From Aphelocoma coerulescens (Eukaryota; Chordata; Aves; Passeriformes; Corvidae), in NCBI RefSeq assembly GCF_041296385.1, contig NC_091014.1, positions 52,160,078 through 52,224,077 of the forward strand: a DNA stretch of 64,000 nucleotides, written 5' to 3'. Below are positions 36,196 through 48,952 of the stretch, in pieces (the stretch's first letter is position 1; every line of letters begins with the position of its first letter). The notes below the pieces were generated by a model. It saw only the letters and a list, made by a program, of their open reading frames with translations, did not search any database and had not been told where the DNA came from. A program made the translations under genes and the position numbers.

Positions 36196-38287
36196 GGATG
36201 TCTGAAGGCTTTCTCGTGACTGCAGTGATCTCTTTTCCCTTCTTTCTTCTATCCTGTTAGATAGAAGCTCTAGGGCTCTTCTTGGAGTCATACAGTGAAA
36301 AGACAAGTGGTAGCAGACACAAACTGCAGCAAAGAAAATTCCAGTTCAACTAGGCAAAAAATTTCAGTGAGGGTAGTCAAACATTGGATTGAGGGAGGGG
36401 AAATGACCGAAAAGCTGTGGAATGCCCTGGTTTTGGAGATGCAGAATTTGGTTCTGGGCAAGGCCCTAAGCATCTTTACATCTGAAGTTGGATCTACCTT
36501 CAAAGTTGGCTCTGCTTTCAGCAGGGGCCCCTTCCAGGGAGTTACTCTTCACTGTAATACATACTACACAACTGTAGGAGAATTTACAGTCCTTACAAAA
36601 TAAGGTGGATAGAGCATAGAATTGCACAGAGGTCTATAAGCATTGAGCAAAATATTTGTGGGTTTAGTATTGATGAATTCAGTATTCACAAATGATACTG
36701 ACTTTCTCCAGAGCACGACTATACAGTGGGTGAGAAGAAGTAGGTAAACTTAAAGCAGGGACAAAGGAAAAACTTTATTCACAACTGCCTGGTTGAGGAT
36801 GGACATGCTTACTATTGTTGATTTCCCAAGGCAGAAGCTGATGCTTTAAAACCACAGTTATGTGCCTTGCTTTGCCATCCTCAGTATCCTGCATCCCTTT
36901 ATTTATGGTTATCTTATTTTGTATTGTGCTTTGTCCTGGGTCAGACATGGGAGAGGCATAGAACTACTTTTTCCTGTTGCCTTCATGATGTTCCTTTTCT
37001 AAACAGTGTTGGGATCCAGTTTTTATCTTCTTTCCTCTGTATTGTTACATACAGCATACTTGTTTCCTCCCCATGAGCTTTTACTCCTCAAGTTTGATTC
37101 CTGGCTTGTTCTAAATTTTCACTCAACTGTTCAGTGACAGTAATTACATGCTTCTTTGCCCTAACTTGATTTGGCTTGCATTCTTGTTCCTAGTCTCTCA
37201 TTAAACATAGTCAGTTAATTTCATTTGGTTTTCATCGAGCCATGCCTGCATTCTTGTTCTGATGCAACTGCTGAATTTCTTATCTCTTGATAGTTGCAAG
37301 GTTTCTTTCAGGTTCTCCACCACTGTTTGGATTCTACTCGCAATGTGGCCATGCTTTCATTTGTCTTGTAGTTCACCAGTATTTTGAATTTGCATCTCTC
37401 CAGCCTGATTTTCCCTTTCTACTGTGTGTAGGGTGTGTCTTTCACGTAGGATTCTGGTTTTCCCAATAGCAAATGCCTTCTCTACAAGTTCTTGAACCAC
37501 TTGAGTTATCCTCCAGTGATCCTTTTTATGTCCCAGCTGTGCTAAGACATGCTGTGTTGAGAGGCTCTAATCAAACTTGTTAAATAATAGCAGCCCGTTA
37601 TTCACATTTTTATATGGGTTTTGCATGTTGTTTGACATCTAGTTCTTTCTCTGCATGGAATCTTTATGACTTTCTGATTGAATATGCTTCGGCTTACCCT
37701 TTATCACTTTCTTCCAACTGTTACAATCATCTTCTCCTTACAAGTAAAACATTTTTTTCCTCTTCTTCTTAACCGTTTCATTTGCCCGTATGGCACCTTA
37801 CAAAAATATCTCCTTATCTCCCTTGAACTTTGTGTCCTTTTCCTCTACCTCTTTCCCTTAATCAGTTGCTCAGCTCCTGTCTTTTCTTTTCCCTCATAAT
37901 ACCAGCAGACATAAGTGTTTCTCATTTAAAAAAAAAAAAGACAAAATGCCTGTGGCCTCTCTTGCCTTTGCAACTACCTCTTAATTTCCTTTCTCTTTTT
38001 TCATCTCAGAGTTCTTTGAGTGCATTGTCTGGGGCTCTTGTCCTCCACTGTGGCTTCAGTTGTGCTCTACTGCAATTGTTATTGGTGTTTATGGTGATCT
38101 TTTCCCAGTTAAGGATCAGGTCCAGTGCGTAATTTTCCATTTTTCTGTAGGCTACATTGTCACTATCAGCTGTGCTGCTTTTGAAGTGTTGTTCCACCTT
38201 TGTTTTCTGCCTGTGTCTTTTGATTACGTCCTTGCTTTCCACTGTATTTTTCAGAGGCTGTTGTTCATTACTTCATGCTTTTTCTGT
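36196..38287. other. Intron segment between the two solo LTRs
   Basis: About 2.1 kb with no supportable gene. From 36,850 on the plus strand is rich in T and C, giving several short hydrophobic open frames that look like composition artefacts. It may be a strongly decayed antisense LINE, but no diagnostic motif remains. Confidence 0.4.
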
Positions 38288-38292
38288 GGGGT

Positions 38293-38952
38293 TGTCTTGG
38301 GGTGACTTTATGATGTATATCCCATATCGCTGCCCCATGCCCAGAAATTAATTTTGTGCCTTTCTATGCCTTTAAACCGAGCCTGAGAAGGGAGAGAGAC
38401 AAAACCGAGGGAACTTTCTAAGCAGTTTGCAGTTTGTTTTCATGTTTTCAAGGACACAGAGATAGAGACGGCTCTCTGTGTTCAGCTGCGGCAGCAGAGC
38501 GAGAGTGGGGAAAGTACCCTGCTTGCTTTCGTCCAGTTTTTCAGCTCCTTTTTTTGCCAGAGAGAGATGGAGAGTTGAACTTTTGTTTTCCTGGGACTTT
38601 GTTTTCTTCCCTTTTTCTCTGCTGGACGGTTTCAACATCAGAATACATTGGGAGGAATTTCCACCAAGGCCTTGGCCCTGGAGGTGGGCCCACCACCCCA
38701 TCCCAGCTCCAAGCAGGGGAAGAGAGACACTACGGAAGGACTCTGAAATTTTCTCAGGTTTTCTCTCTACAGCAAGAGGTTTCATTATTTAGCATTAGTA
38801 TCCTATTCCTGTGTATTTGTTAAATAAACAGTTTTATCTCTTTCACTTTCCTTCGAGGAAAATTCATTTTTTCCTGAACCTGGTGGGGGAGGGCTGGTTG
38901 TAACCTGCCTTTTATCAGAGGATGTATTTCCAAATTTGTCCAAACCGGCACA
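38293..38952 (+). mobile_element. Solo LTR 2, endogenous retrovirus, sense to TCF20
   Basis: A 660-bp element starting TGTCTTGGGGTGAC and ending CAAACCGGCACA, flanked by a perfect 5-bp duplication GGGGT (38,288-38,292 and 38,953-38,957). A TATA-like TTTAAA is at 38,371-38,376 and AATAAA at 38,823-38,828, giving U3-R-U5 in the plus direction. From memory the sequence resembles an LTR family common in passerine and other neoavian genomes with ERVL-type internal parts; this needs a repeat-library search. No internal region remains. It is a different family from LTR 1. Its polyadenylation signal is in the sense direction of TCF20. Confidence 0.9.
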
Positions 38953-39429
38953 GGGGTTCACTGAAGTTTGCTTGTGCTTTTCTTCCCTTTATCCTGGAAT
39001 ACCATGCTTTTGAGTAGCTTTTGGTAACTCAATCACTTTCTTCCAGAGTCTCATAGAGCTTCCTTTTTTCTCCAGATTCATGTTCTTCTGGCACAAACTT
39101 AAAAATTGTTCTTGAATTCATTGTGAGTTTTCAAAATCTCACTTTAAAACATGGCTTTTAATCTAAGCCATCTTTATTCCACTGTCTGCCATTTTATTCT
39201 GATTTTCATGTCACTCAGATTCAGAATCTCATTTGATTTAAAAGTTGTTTCTTCCTAATCCTTTTTATTTAAGGCTGCAAGAAATACTGCTTACTTTTTG
39301 TGTATGATAAGTAATACGTAGTCTTTCAGTGCTCTCCACTGTTCTGTCTGGGTCCATTTTTAATCTGTTTATAAAACAGAACTTTTCAGAGTCAGGGACC
39401 ATTGTCTTGTGTGTACACTTTGTTTTGTT

Positions 39430-42400
39430 ATAGAATCATAGAATGACTTGAGTTGGAAGTGACCTTAGAGATCAACCCACCTGCTGTGGGTAGGGACACC
39501 TCCCACTAGACCAGGCTGCTTAGAGCCTCATCCAATCTGGCCTTCACTTCAAGGAATGGGCTATCCACAGCTGCTCTGGATAACTTGTTCCAGTGCCTCA
39601 CCACCCTCACAGTAAAGAATTTCTTCCTAATCTCTAAGCTAAACCTACTCCGTTTGAAACCATTCACCCTTATCCTATCACTACATGTTCTTGTAAATAG
39701 CCTCTCTCTTGTAGGTTTCCCTTCAGGTACTGGAAGGTCACAGTTAGGTCACCCTGAAGCCTTCTCTTTATCAAATTGAACAGTCCCAATTCTCTCGGCT
39801 TTTCCTTGTAGGGAGAGGTGCTCCATCCCTTTAATCATTTTGGTGGCCTTCTCTGGACTCGCTCCAACATGTCCATGTCCTTTTTGTGCAGAGGGCCCCA
39901 GAGCTGGGTGCAGCACTGCAGGCGGGGTCTCAGCCGAGCAGAAGGGCAGAATCCCCTCCCTCACCCTACTGTCCAGCTGCTTTGGATGCAGCCCAGGATA
40001 CAATTGGCTTTCTGGGCTGTGAATTCACATTGCTGGGTTATGTCCAGCCTCTTGTCCACCTGCACTCCCAAGTCCTTCTCGGCAGGGCTGCTCTCGACCT
40101 GTGCATCCCCAGCCTGGGTTGATACCAGGGATCTCCCCAGCCCAGGTGCAGCACCTTGCCCTTGGTCTTGTTAAACCTCATGAGATTTCCATGTACCCAC
40201 TTCTCTGAGCCTGTCCAGATCCCTATGGATGGTATCCCATCCTTCAGGTGAGTCAAGAGCACCACTCAGCTTGGTGTTATCTGCAAACTTGCTCAGGGTG
40301 CACTTGATGCTTTTGTCTGTGCCATTACTGAAGACGTTAAATAACGCTGGTCCCAATACAGACCCCTGAGGGACACCACTGGTCATTGATACCCCATTGG
40401 GACTGTGAGCTGTTAATCTCTACCCTCTGGATGCAACTGTCCAACCAATTCCTAATCCACCTAATCCATCGAATCCATTGCTCTCCAGTTTGGAGAGAAG
40501 GGTGTTGTGTGGGACTGTCAAAAGCCTTACAGAAGTCCAGATCAATTACATCCTCAGCCTTTCCCAGGGAGGAAGGAGTTACTCCATCATAAAAAGCCAC
40601 TAGGTTGGTCAGTCAGGACTTGACCATTGGTGAAGCCGTGCTGGCTGTCCTGAATCACTTCCCTGTCCCCCGTGTGCCTTAAGATAGCTTCTAGGAGGAT
40701 CTGTTTCATGATCTTCCCAGGTCCAGAGGTGAGGCTGATAGGTTGGTAGTTTCCAGAGCTCTCCTTTCTGTCCTTTTTGGAGATGTGTACAGTATTTCCC
40801 TTTTTCCAGTCACCTGGGGTTTCACCTGACTACCAACTTTTCAAATACCATGGAGTGTGGTTTAGGAACTACATCAGCAAATTCTCTCAGGAATCTGGGA
40901 TGCATCTATTTGAATCCTGCAGACTTGTGTACATTCAGGTTCCTCAGGTGTTCGTGAACCTGATCTTTGCATACAGTGGGAGAGGCCCTCGCCTGCCCCA
41001 TTCCCCATCCTATCATCCATCTACTTGAGAGGTGTGGGAAGAGAGGTTGCCATTGAAGGCTGAGGCAAAAAAGTTGTTGGTTACCCCAGCCTTCTCCTCA
41101 TCGATTGTTGCCTGTTTGCCAGCATTGTTTATAGTGGGGGGTACACCTTCTTTGTCCTTCCTTTTCTGATTCTACCTATAGAAGCCCTTCCTGTTATTCC
41201 TTGTGTTCCTTTCCAGGTTCAGTTCCAGCTTTGCCTTGGCCTTCCTCAAACCATCCATCCACAACTGAACTTCATCCCTATACTCTTCCCACATTACCTG
41301 TCCTTGTTTCCACTGCCTGTGCCTTTGTTTATTTCCCTTTAGTTTGCCAAGGAGTTCCCTACTCAGCCATCCAGTCTCTTGCCTTCCTTGCTCAATTTCT
41401 TGCTACTGGGAATTTCTAGCTCTTGAACTCTATGGAAGACTTCCTTAAAAATCTGCCAGCTCAGTTCTGTTCTCTTGTCCCCAAGGGCAGTCTCCCAAGC
41501 TATGCTATTGACTATCTCCTTGAAGAGCTGGAAGTTTGCTTTCGTGAAGTTCAAAGGGGCCTAACTTTACTCCTTACCTAACCCATATCCCTCAGGATTG
41601 CAAAATCCACCAGTGCGTGATCGCTATAACCCAGGCTGCCTACCATCTTGACATCCCCAGTAAGCTCATTTACACTGGTGATCATCAAATCCAGTATCAG
41701 GTTCCCTCTGGTAGGGCTATCACCTGGCTCAAGAAGCTATTCTCCATGCATTGCAGGAGTTCCCTGGATTGCTCACAGCCTGCCTTGGTACTTTCCCAGT
41801 AGATGTCAAGGTGGCTGAAGTCCCCCAGCAAGACTGGAGCCTGTGAGCACGATGCCTCCTGTAACTGGAGCAAGAAGGTTTCCTCAATAGGCTCCCCTTG
41901 GTCAGGCAGCTGTAGCAGACCCCAGCCACAAGGTTCCTTTTGTTGCCTCAGTGTCTGATTTTTACCCACAGGCTTTTGGCCTGCTCATGGCTGTTCTTCA
42001 GAGACAGCTCTTGACACTCAGTGCACCTCTTGATGTAGAGGGCAACCCCTCCACCTCTCCCTCCTCTCCTGTCTCTTCTGAACAGCTCATAGCCATCAGT
42101 AGTCACACTCCAGTCACACAGTTTGTCCCACCAAGTGTCAATAATGGCAACAGGATTGTAATTTTCCAGCAGCATGGTGGCTTCCAACTCCTGTTTGTGG
42201 CCCATGCTGTGTGCTCTGGAGTAAAGGCACCTCAGCCGGGCTGTTGGCTGTATCACCTTCCTAGAGGAACACCCCTTAATTCCTTTGAGATATTTCCCTG
42301 CTGTATCCCTGTTGGCTTCTGTAACCTCAGGAGTCCCTGGCTCACATCTGTAAGACTGCAAGTGTGTTCCAGTGTGGCCAGCACATTTCGGAGTTGAGGG

Positions 42401-42515
42401 CAGAGTGCCCTCATTAGCTCCCTGTCCCTCTAACCTTTGCATCTCATCCCACAGCTTGTCAGGGACAAGCCTGATACTGTCCCCCTCCTGAATCCATTTA
42501 AAGCTCTGTATTATG
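39430..42515 (-). mobile_element. Nearly full-length CR1 LINE, antisense
   Basis: About 3.1 kb, reading right to left. The 3' end at 39,430-39,470 has the CR1 tail (an ATTCTATGATTCTAT-type repeat on the minus strand). Translation shows the endonuclease start at 42,442-41,950 (ENYNPVAIIDTWW, then RRGGRGGGVALYIK), an endonuclease GDFSHLDIYW segment near 41,840, and a linker NFTKANFQLFKEIV near 41,550. The reverse transcriptase follows, with LDFCKAFD near 40,540, [12 protein letters not shown] at 40,383-40,351 and the catalytic box as FADN at 40,287-40,276. Frameshifts and the D-to-N change make it inactive. ORF1 was not recognised, so the 5' end is probably truncated near 42,510. It differs in subfamily from the copy at 16-18 kb, since its 3' UTR is unlike that one. 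Confidence 0.93.
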
Positions 42516-45500
42516 TCTCATACAAACACAGTATCCTAACACAATGCTGGGCTCTTCTGTATAACATCCGTAAGAGTAATCCATTTATCTCCCCTGTGAC
42601 AAATAATGGAAAAGGTTTTCTTCTAGCATTTCTCTTTTCCCATTGTAGCAGGCTGTTGTGCTGGGCTCTCCCCTGGAAGCAGTGTATCCTCATCCCTTCA
42701 GCTCACAGAGGGTTACGTGCAGCACTGAGATGGCCATGGGATATTCAGAGGTGTGCCTGCCAGAAGCCATCCCCAGGCAGTGGAAAGGTCCTGTTGAGCT
42801 TGACTCTCTTGCCCCGCTGCCTGAGGAAAGCCTTCTGGCTCACACAGCTGATTTCCTATGCTTGTTGCATGTGCTTTTTCTTTACCTCCTCTGTGCTTTG
42901 CAAGCGAATTTTCTCTTTCCTCCTCTGACATGCAGCTCGTTAGTGTTGCTGTCATGGAAAAGCAGATGTGCAAACCATGTAGCTGCTCCCTACCAGAAAC
43001 AAGTAGACAGATGTGTGCACAGGCAGACAGGAATCTAGCTCTTGGATTTTGTCTACAGGTAAGGAGGGACATTAGCATATGGTATATGAAGGGTCATGAT
43101 CCTGGAAGTGAATAATTCATGTATGTAACTCATTCTGTGCAAATTAAATGCTGCCATAACTAAAAATTACGTAAATTGTCTGTGGTACTGACAGAGGGTA
43201 AATATGCACCAATTTAAACTGAATCCATACCATTAAGTGAGTTGAAATACTTTCTTTAGACATCTGGCTTAGTTGCTGTTGTTTATGCAGCACTCTAGTA
43301 TAGAAATAGGAAACTTAAACCTCTAGTCAAAGGTCACTGATGTAGAGGTAGTGATGTAAGTAACCCGTCCTGTGTTTCTTCTCACACAAGCTCACCTATT
43401 TTTCATCATATGAAAGCTCATTATAGATTTTTTCCCTGAACACCTGTTTCTCACGTGCTTTCCAGAATCAGAAAATAATTTTTCTTGCTAAATTGTTTCT
43501 TATATTAATAAATGCCCTGTGTCTTACTGGAGATTTTTGAAACTGCCCCATAGTCAATCTCAGGAAAGGATTTGTGTGTATATGAAGGTGCTCAAAGATC
43601 AAATTGTACCAGATGCTCTAGAAGAATACCTGAGAAGGTGTTATCTAAAAAAGGCTTATCAAACTGTGAAATTACTCTCCTGAGCTTTGAGCGTTCCTTA
43701 TCATCTGTTTTCACTCTGGACTGAAAATGGTGTATGTTACCTGCTAAGCAGCAATCCAGGTAGTTTCCAAAGTGCTAGAATCTGCCTTTCTTGAAGGCAA
43801 AAAGGTGGTCTGGTCACTTTTACGCTGGTCACTCTGCAATGCTTTTTGGTTCTGAGAATGTGATGCAATTAACTAGGCTGCTTCAGATGCAGAATGACTT
43901 AATCCTTTGCCTTATTTTGAGGCTCAAATTAGGTACCCCAGCAGATGAACCTAACTGCCGAGGAGTCTGTCTCTCTCATAAGCAGTTAATGCGTAGTAAG
44001 GGTGCTAAGTGGCCTTCTTGCAGTTAGACGTTTTTTGTTCCAATGCTGATGAAATCTTGAACTGAAAAAATGCCATCTCCTTAGTGCTAGGTGATCTTGC
44101 TGCCTATAAAATGTTTTCTTTCAAATACTGAAGGTGGCCAGACAGTTTCCTGTCCTGTGTATTTTCTCACCATTTTTCTATTAATGAGAAGTTCATTTCC
44201 ATGGAAGATCAAGTATTGGTTACCTTTGAAGCTGGAAGAACTATGGAGTCATTTTGGTAGTTGTCAGCAGATTTAATGTTCAGAAGAACTGATGGTCTTT
44301 ATTCCCAGTATTAAATATAAGAAGCTGTAAATGAAGATAAGAACAATGCAGAGAACATTCTTTGTGTTAAGTTGAATCCAAAATAGTTCAGCTATTGTTT
44401 TCTAAAAAGCTGTTCACTAGGAGGTGATACGCTGTTTCTTACAGGTATTTTTTATAAGACACGGGTGTTTTTCCCAAGGCAGAGGCTCTGGCCTAGCACA
44501 TGTATTACTCGTGGTTGGGGTTCTTTTGTTTGTTTGTATTTTCTTTTCTTCTTCTGCCCCTGCTCTTATCAGAATTGACCATGCTGAAGGTAAATGTAGT
44601 CTTGTTCCTGCTGAGAGTGTTCTGTAAAAGGAAAGCTTGTTTATCCCCCTTTTAAAGATCTCTTTTAAAAGGTCTGAAAAATGTAATGCTTTTCTCATCA
44701 ATCTCTGCATTGCTCCCAGCTTGAGAAATCTCTTAATCCTTATACATGGAAAGAAGTCCTTGGAATCTGTTTCCTTTGTTGCTCCTTATTGAAAAGATCA
44801 TCTTGGGTTTCAGTCAGGTGAACTTTAGAGTGACAAATGGTGAAGGGTGAAATCTTCCCATGATCTACAGTATATCAGAAGGAGATTCTGTGTTTTCTCT
44901 CACCAGTCTGGTATTTCGTCTGTCCGGCTCTCCATGGATTCTCTTTCAAAGGCTGCTGTTTACCCAAAGTGGAGAAATCTACCTGCTTTAAGACTGTTGA
45001 CAAGCCTGTTTTGAAGGTCTGATAGACTTTAGTGATGAGAAGTTTAGAACCTTAAATGCCTGAGGTCTCTTTCTCTTCAGTTTGATACATACTAGATATT
45101 TGAATTTTTTGTGACTGTTGGGCAGTGGCAGCCTTGTGCCTCATGTTAAGTGTGTCTTTGTTAGTTGTAGTTTTAGGGGTAGGTTTGCATGTTACCCGTA
45201 TTTCCCAGAGAACAGCTTCTGGTTTTGCATAGGTAAGTTGTTCATGACTTAAAGACTCCTGATAGTTGATCTTCCACAGTATCTTATTTGGAGGAAATTG
45301 CCTTTCTATAATACTTTTTTTACTCTGATGCTTTCATAGAACCATTTTCTTTTGTTTACCATTCTGGACCCTAGCTGTAAATTGGGTAAAGAAAGGTGCC
45401 TGGAGGGATCACTAGGATTTAAGTTATTTATATTCTCAAATTTGGGAAATCAAAGCCTAACAAAAAAACTCCCATGCTCTGTAAGTAATTGTTTATAAAA

Positions 45501-46612
45501 GGTTCCTGGCTGCGTAGCTAATCAAGAGCCTAAGCCAGGGAATTGGTATGAACTGGGAAAATTGTGGAAGGTTAGCTACCTTTGGCAAAACAAAGCAAAA
45601 TAGCCCCAGAAACCTGAGTAGTGTAGTACTGTACAAGTATAAAGGTATCGGTTCATTCTGAATGTCTCATTTTTCACAGGTGGGCTCTCTTATCCCTAAG
45701 CCAGACCAGGAGGGAGTTGCTGTCATGAGGAGTGATCCTACTTTATCCTCTTTGCAAGCTGCTTGCTTCCACCGTTTCACTTGCACTAGATCTACCAACT
45801 GTGCATTTGCACAGTGGGTTCATTTTTAGCCAGCTAACGCATCAGAAAACTAGCTTGGGGTAGGGGAATCTTTATGCCAGATCAGCTCTCTGACTCTGCT
45901 TACCCTCTGAACCATGTTTGCTGCATCTGAGAGGGAGTACCCTTTCCACTGGTAATGATAACCATTACATCAACTTAGCTGTGACATAAAATTGTGCCCA
46001 GGTGCCACCAGCACTTGAAAGGGTTTTTAGGTCCATGGTACTACTATTTTATAGTATTGGGAGAAGAATGTTAACCTTTTATTCATCATCTTTCTTTGTT
46101 GAGAAGAAAAATGTGCAGAACCTGGGAATTTTTTTCTTTCCCCCCCATCCCCACAACCCCCTCCCCCCCCCAAACTAAAACACGAAACCAAAAAACCCTC
46201 AAGTGAAGTTCTGTATTAGGTCAAGGTTCAACTGAAATACTAATCTGGTGCTTCCAAAATAACATGCCTGACAAACACAGGAAGGAACAGCTGTATTTCT
46301 ACACCTAGATCTGTATTAGTAGGGAGACATTTCAAGAGTAGGAAGAAGTGACACTGGAGCTTTTTAATTTTTCACTGTGGGGAAAGGGAAACCAGTGGCG
46401 GATTTAAAATCACTGTTAGCAGTGGTTGGAAAAAGGGTGTATTGAGAACACTGTTTGCTTTTTTTTATCTCTGGAAACAGCTTTTAGTATGCTTTAGCCC
46501 TTCAAATGAGGATTGCCACAGAACCTTGAGGCACTTTCTACAATTGAAGTGGCTGAATTCCTAGTTTTCATTGACAGACTGTGCCCAAATACCTAGTTGT
46601 CTGAGGTGGAAA
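42516..46612. other. Intron segment without recognisable elements
   Basis: The right part of the CR1 may continue slightly past 42,515. Beyond this I see no gene, RNA or repeat. Open frames around 42,437-43,115 have no family resemblance. Positions 46,138-46,170 are a C-rich tract. Confidence 0.45.
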
Positions 46613-46650
46613 TGTGCACTCGAGTGCACAAACGAGTGTAATACTCGTTT
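46613..46650. repeat. 18-bp perfect palindrome plus adjacent hairpin
   Basis: TGTGCACTCGAGTGCACA (46,613-46,630) is a perfect palindrome centred on CTCGAG. Directly adjoining it is a stem of 8-bp arms AAACGAGT/ACTCGTTT (46,630-46,637 and 46,643-46,650) with a GTAAT loop. CpG occurs three times here in an otherwise CpG-poor intron. Confidence 0.7.
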
Positions 46651-48540
46651 TCATTCCTCAGGAAATGGCAGCATCTTTAATATTCTTCTGCAGTGTTACA
46701 AAAATAAGAAAGCATGAAATTTCGCGTGGAGGAGAAATTCTGAAAGACAGCTGAATGATGAACTTCAGATTTGGTTTTCTCAGAAAGGCATTGCCATCTG
46801 CTGCGCTGCTGAAATTCTGTGCTGTCATGACTCCTGGTCTGTAAGAATGTTCCTCCACAGAGAGGAGAGCCTGGGAGGAGCCCCTGTTGTATCTCAGTTC
46901 ACTGCCTTCCTCTGTTGGGGACCTAGAAGTGTGAATCACTACTGCTGCAGCACTTGGTAGCTCACAGCAGCTCTGTGCATTGGTACCACAAGCCTTAAAT
47001 GCTGAAGAGCTGAGCAGATAGAATCCACATGTCCATGTCTGATGCAAATGTTTCAATATCTTAAATTATCAGAAGCCAATAATTACATTTGTGAAATGAA
47101 ATTGGTTTTCTTTGGCTTTGTTGTGAGTAGAAGTGAGGTAAATTTGGTGCAGCCTATTAGTGATTATGGATTGCAGGTGCTAGGAAGCACATTTTAGCAC
47201 ATTTTAGTTGAGGTCTCAAGCATAAAGATGATACTGGTAAGAGGAAAGACTCCTCCAGTATTGACCCCTTTGTAATGGGGACAGAGAGAAGATGCAGGGA
47301 AGTACTTTCTGTGAATCTCTACTAGCAGACTCCTTTGTCATTAGTTTATGCCAAAGTACAGGCATTATGTCTGTGCTTGCGTGTGGTTTTATATTTTACT
47401 GTTTGTCTTGCATGTGGAGTGAGGAAAGTGGAAAATAGATTTACTGACAATGGAGTTTTGGGAAAGAATAGGATGTTTACCCACTGACATTAGTTGTAGC
47501 CAAGAGCATTGGAAACTTGTATGCAAAAAATCAGCTTGCTCATTCCACAGTTGCCTTTCTGTAAAGCATCAGGGATCCTCATAATCTATGTACAGTTTTA
47601 ATTTAAAAATACATTTAAGTAACTCAGTTTTGAGGAAGCTCTTCCAAATGTGAATGGGGCCTTCTCTGTGCAGGAGGTTTCTAGACAAAGCTTTAGAGCT
47701 TTTTGTCTGGCTTACCCACAAGCTCACACAATCTTTTTTTTCTAAGATTTCAGTTGCCTCTTACCACGGGGGTGCCAAACTCTTACTAAATTCACAATAG
47801 TGAGTGAATGCAATCTATTTATGTGTCATTTTAGCTTGAATCTTTTTAAGCTGTGCTGGTAAAAAGGTTGTTAAGGTTCCCCAAAATTTTGGAGAACGGT
47901 TGTTGTATTGTTGGGGTTTTGTTTTGTTAACTTAAAATGAACCAATTTTTTAAGCTTAGACTAATTCCAGATGGTAGACACTTCAGCTGTATTCCTTTAG
48001 CTTCATTAGAAGAACACTACTAACAAATAAGTTTATTCTGATCCATGCCTCTGTATTTTAGGTGGTGTATATTTGATAACAATTGACCAAAAATGCAGAC
48101 TTTAAAGTATTTTTCCTCATTTTTGGGGAAAAAATGATTTTTTTTTCATCTTTCGCCTGCCTTAGTTTGAAAAGAGGTTAATTTCTGAAGGTAAGAATTC
48201 ATGACTTTCTTTTATATAATATTTTATGGATCATTAGAACTGTGTTCTGTCTTTTGTAAGACCTTTTTAAATAAAAAAAATTCCACAGTTTTTCCATTTT
48301 ATTTTTTAAATAAGCATTGTACTGAATCTTTTGATCACTGAATGAGCAAGAATAATGCTTCAGCTATACTAATGTTCTGCCATTCATAATAAAGGAAAGC
48401 TCTCCAAGCTTAGCAATGCAAACCAAGTTCATAAAAAGTTATCTACACATAAGACTTTTTGGAGTAACCAGACTGGAACAGGAATTTTGCAGGCAAAGCT
48501 GGGACACTTACTGATGGTGGTATGAGATTACTTTAAAATC

Positions 48541-48952
48541 ATGAAATCATAGGATGGTTTGGGTTGGAAGAGACTTTACAGAGACACCTTCCACTGGACC
48601 AGGTTGCTCAAATCCACATCCAACCTGGCCTTGAAGACTTCTAAGGATGTGGAGCATCCACAGCTTCTCTGTACAGCATTCCAGTGCCTCACCCTCACAG
48701 TAAAGAATTTCCTCCTAATACCTAATTTAAACCTCTCCTCCTAGTGTAAAACCGTTCCCCATTGTTCTGTTACTATCTGCCCATGCTGAAAGTTGCTCTC
48801 CATCATTTTTATAAGTCCCTTTAGGTACTGGAAAGGTCTATAAGGTCTCCCTGGAGCCTTCTTTCCAGGCTGAACAACCTCAGCTCTCTCTGTCTTCATA
48901 GCAGAGGTGCTCCTGCCCTCTCATCATCATTATGGCTTTGTAGAAAGCAGGT
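48541..48952 (-). mobile_element. CR1 LINE 3' fragment, antisense
   Basis: A 410-bp CR1 3' end. On the plus strand it begins with ATCATAGGATGG followed by the usual TTTGGGTTGGAAGAGACTT, then CCACTGGACCAGGTTGCTCA and the conserved AGTAAAGAATTTCCTCCTAAT block, and it fades near 48,950. There is no reverse transcriptase left. It is a typical short, 5'-truncated copy, older or of another subfamily than the one at 39-42 kb. Confidence 0.9.

Noticed and set aside
41951..42397. 148-codon plus-strand frame
   Set aside because: Antisense shadow of the CR1 endonuclease, which reads on the minus strand.
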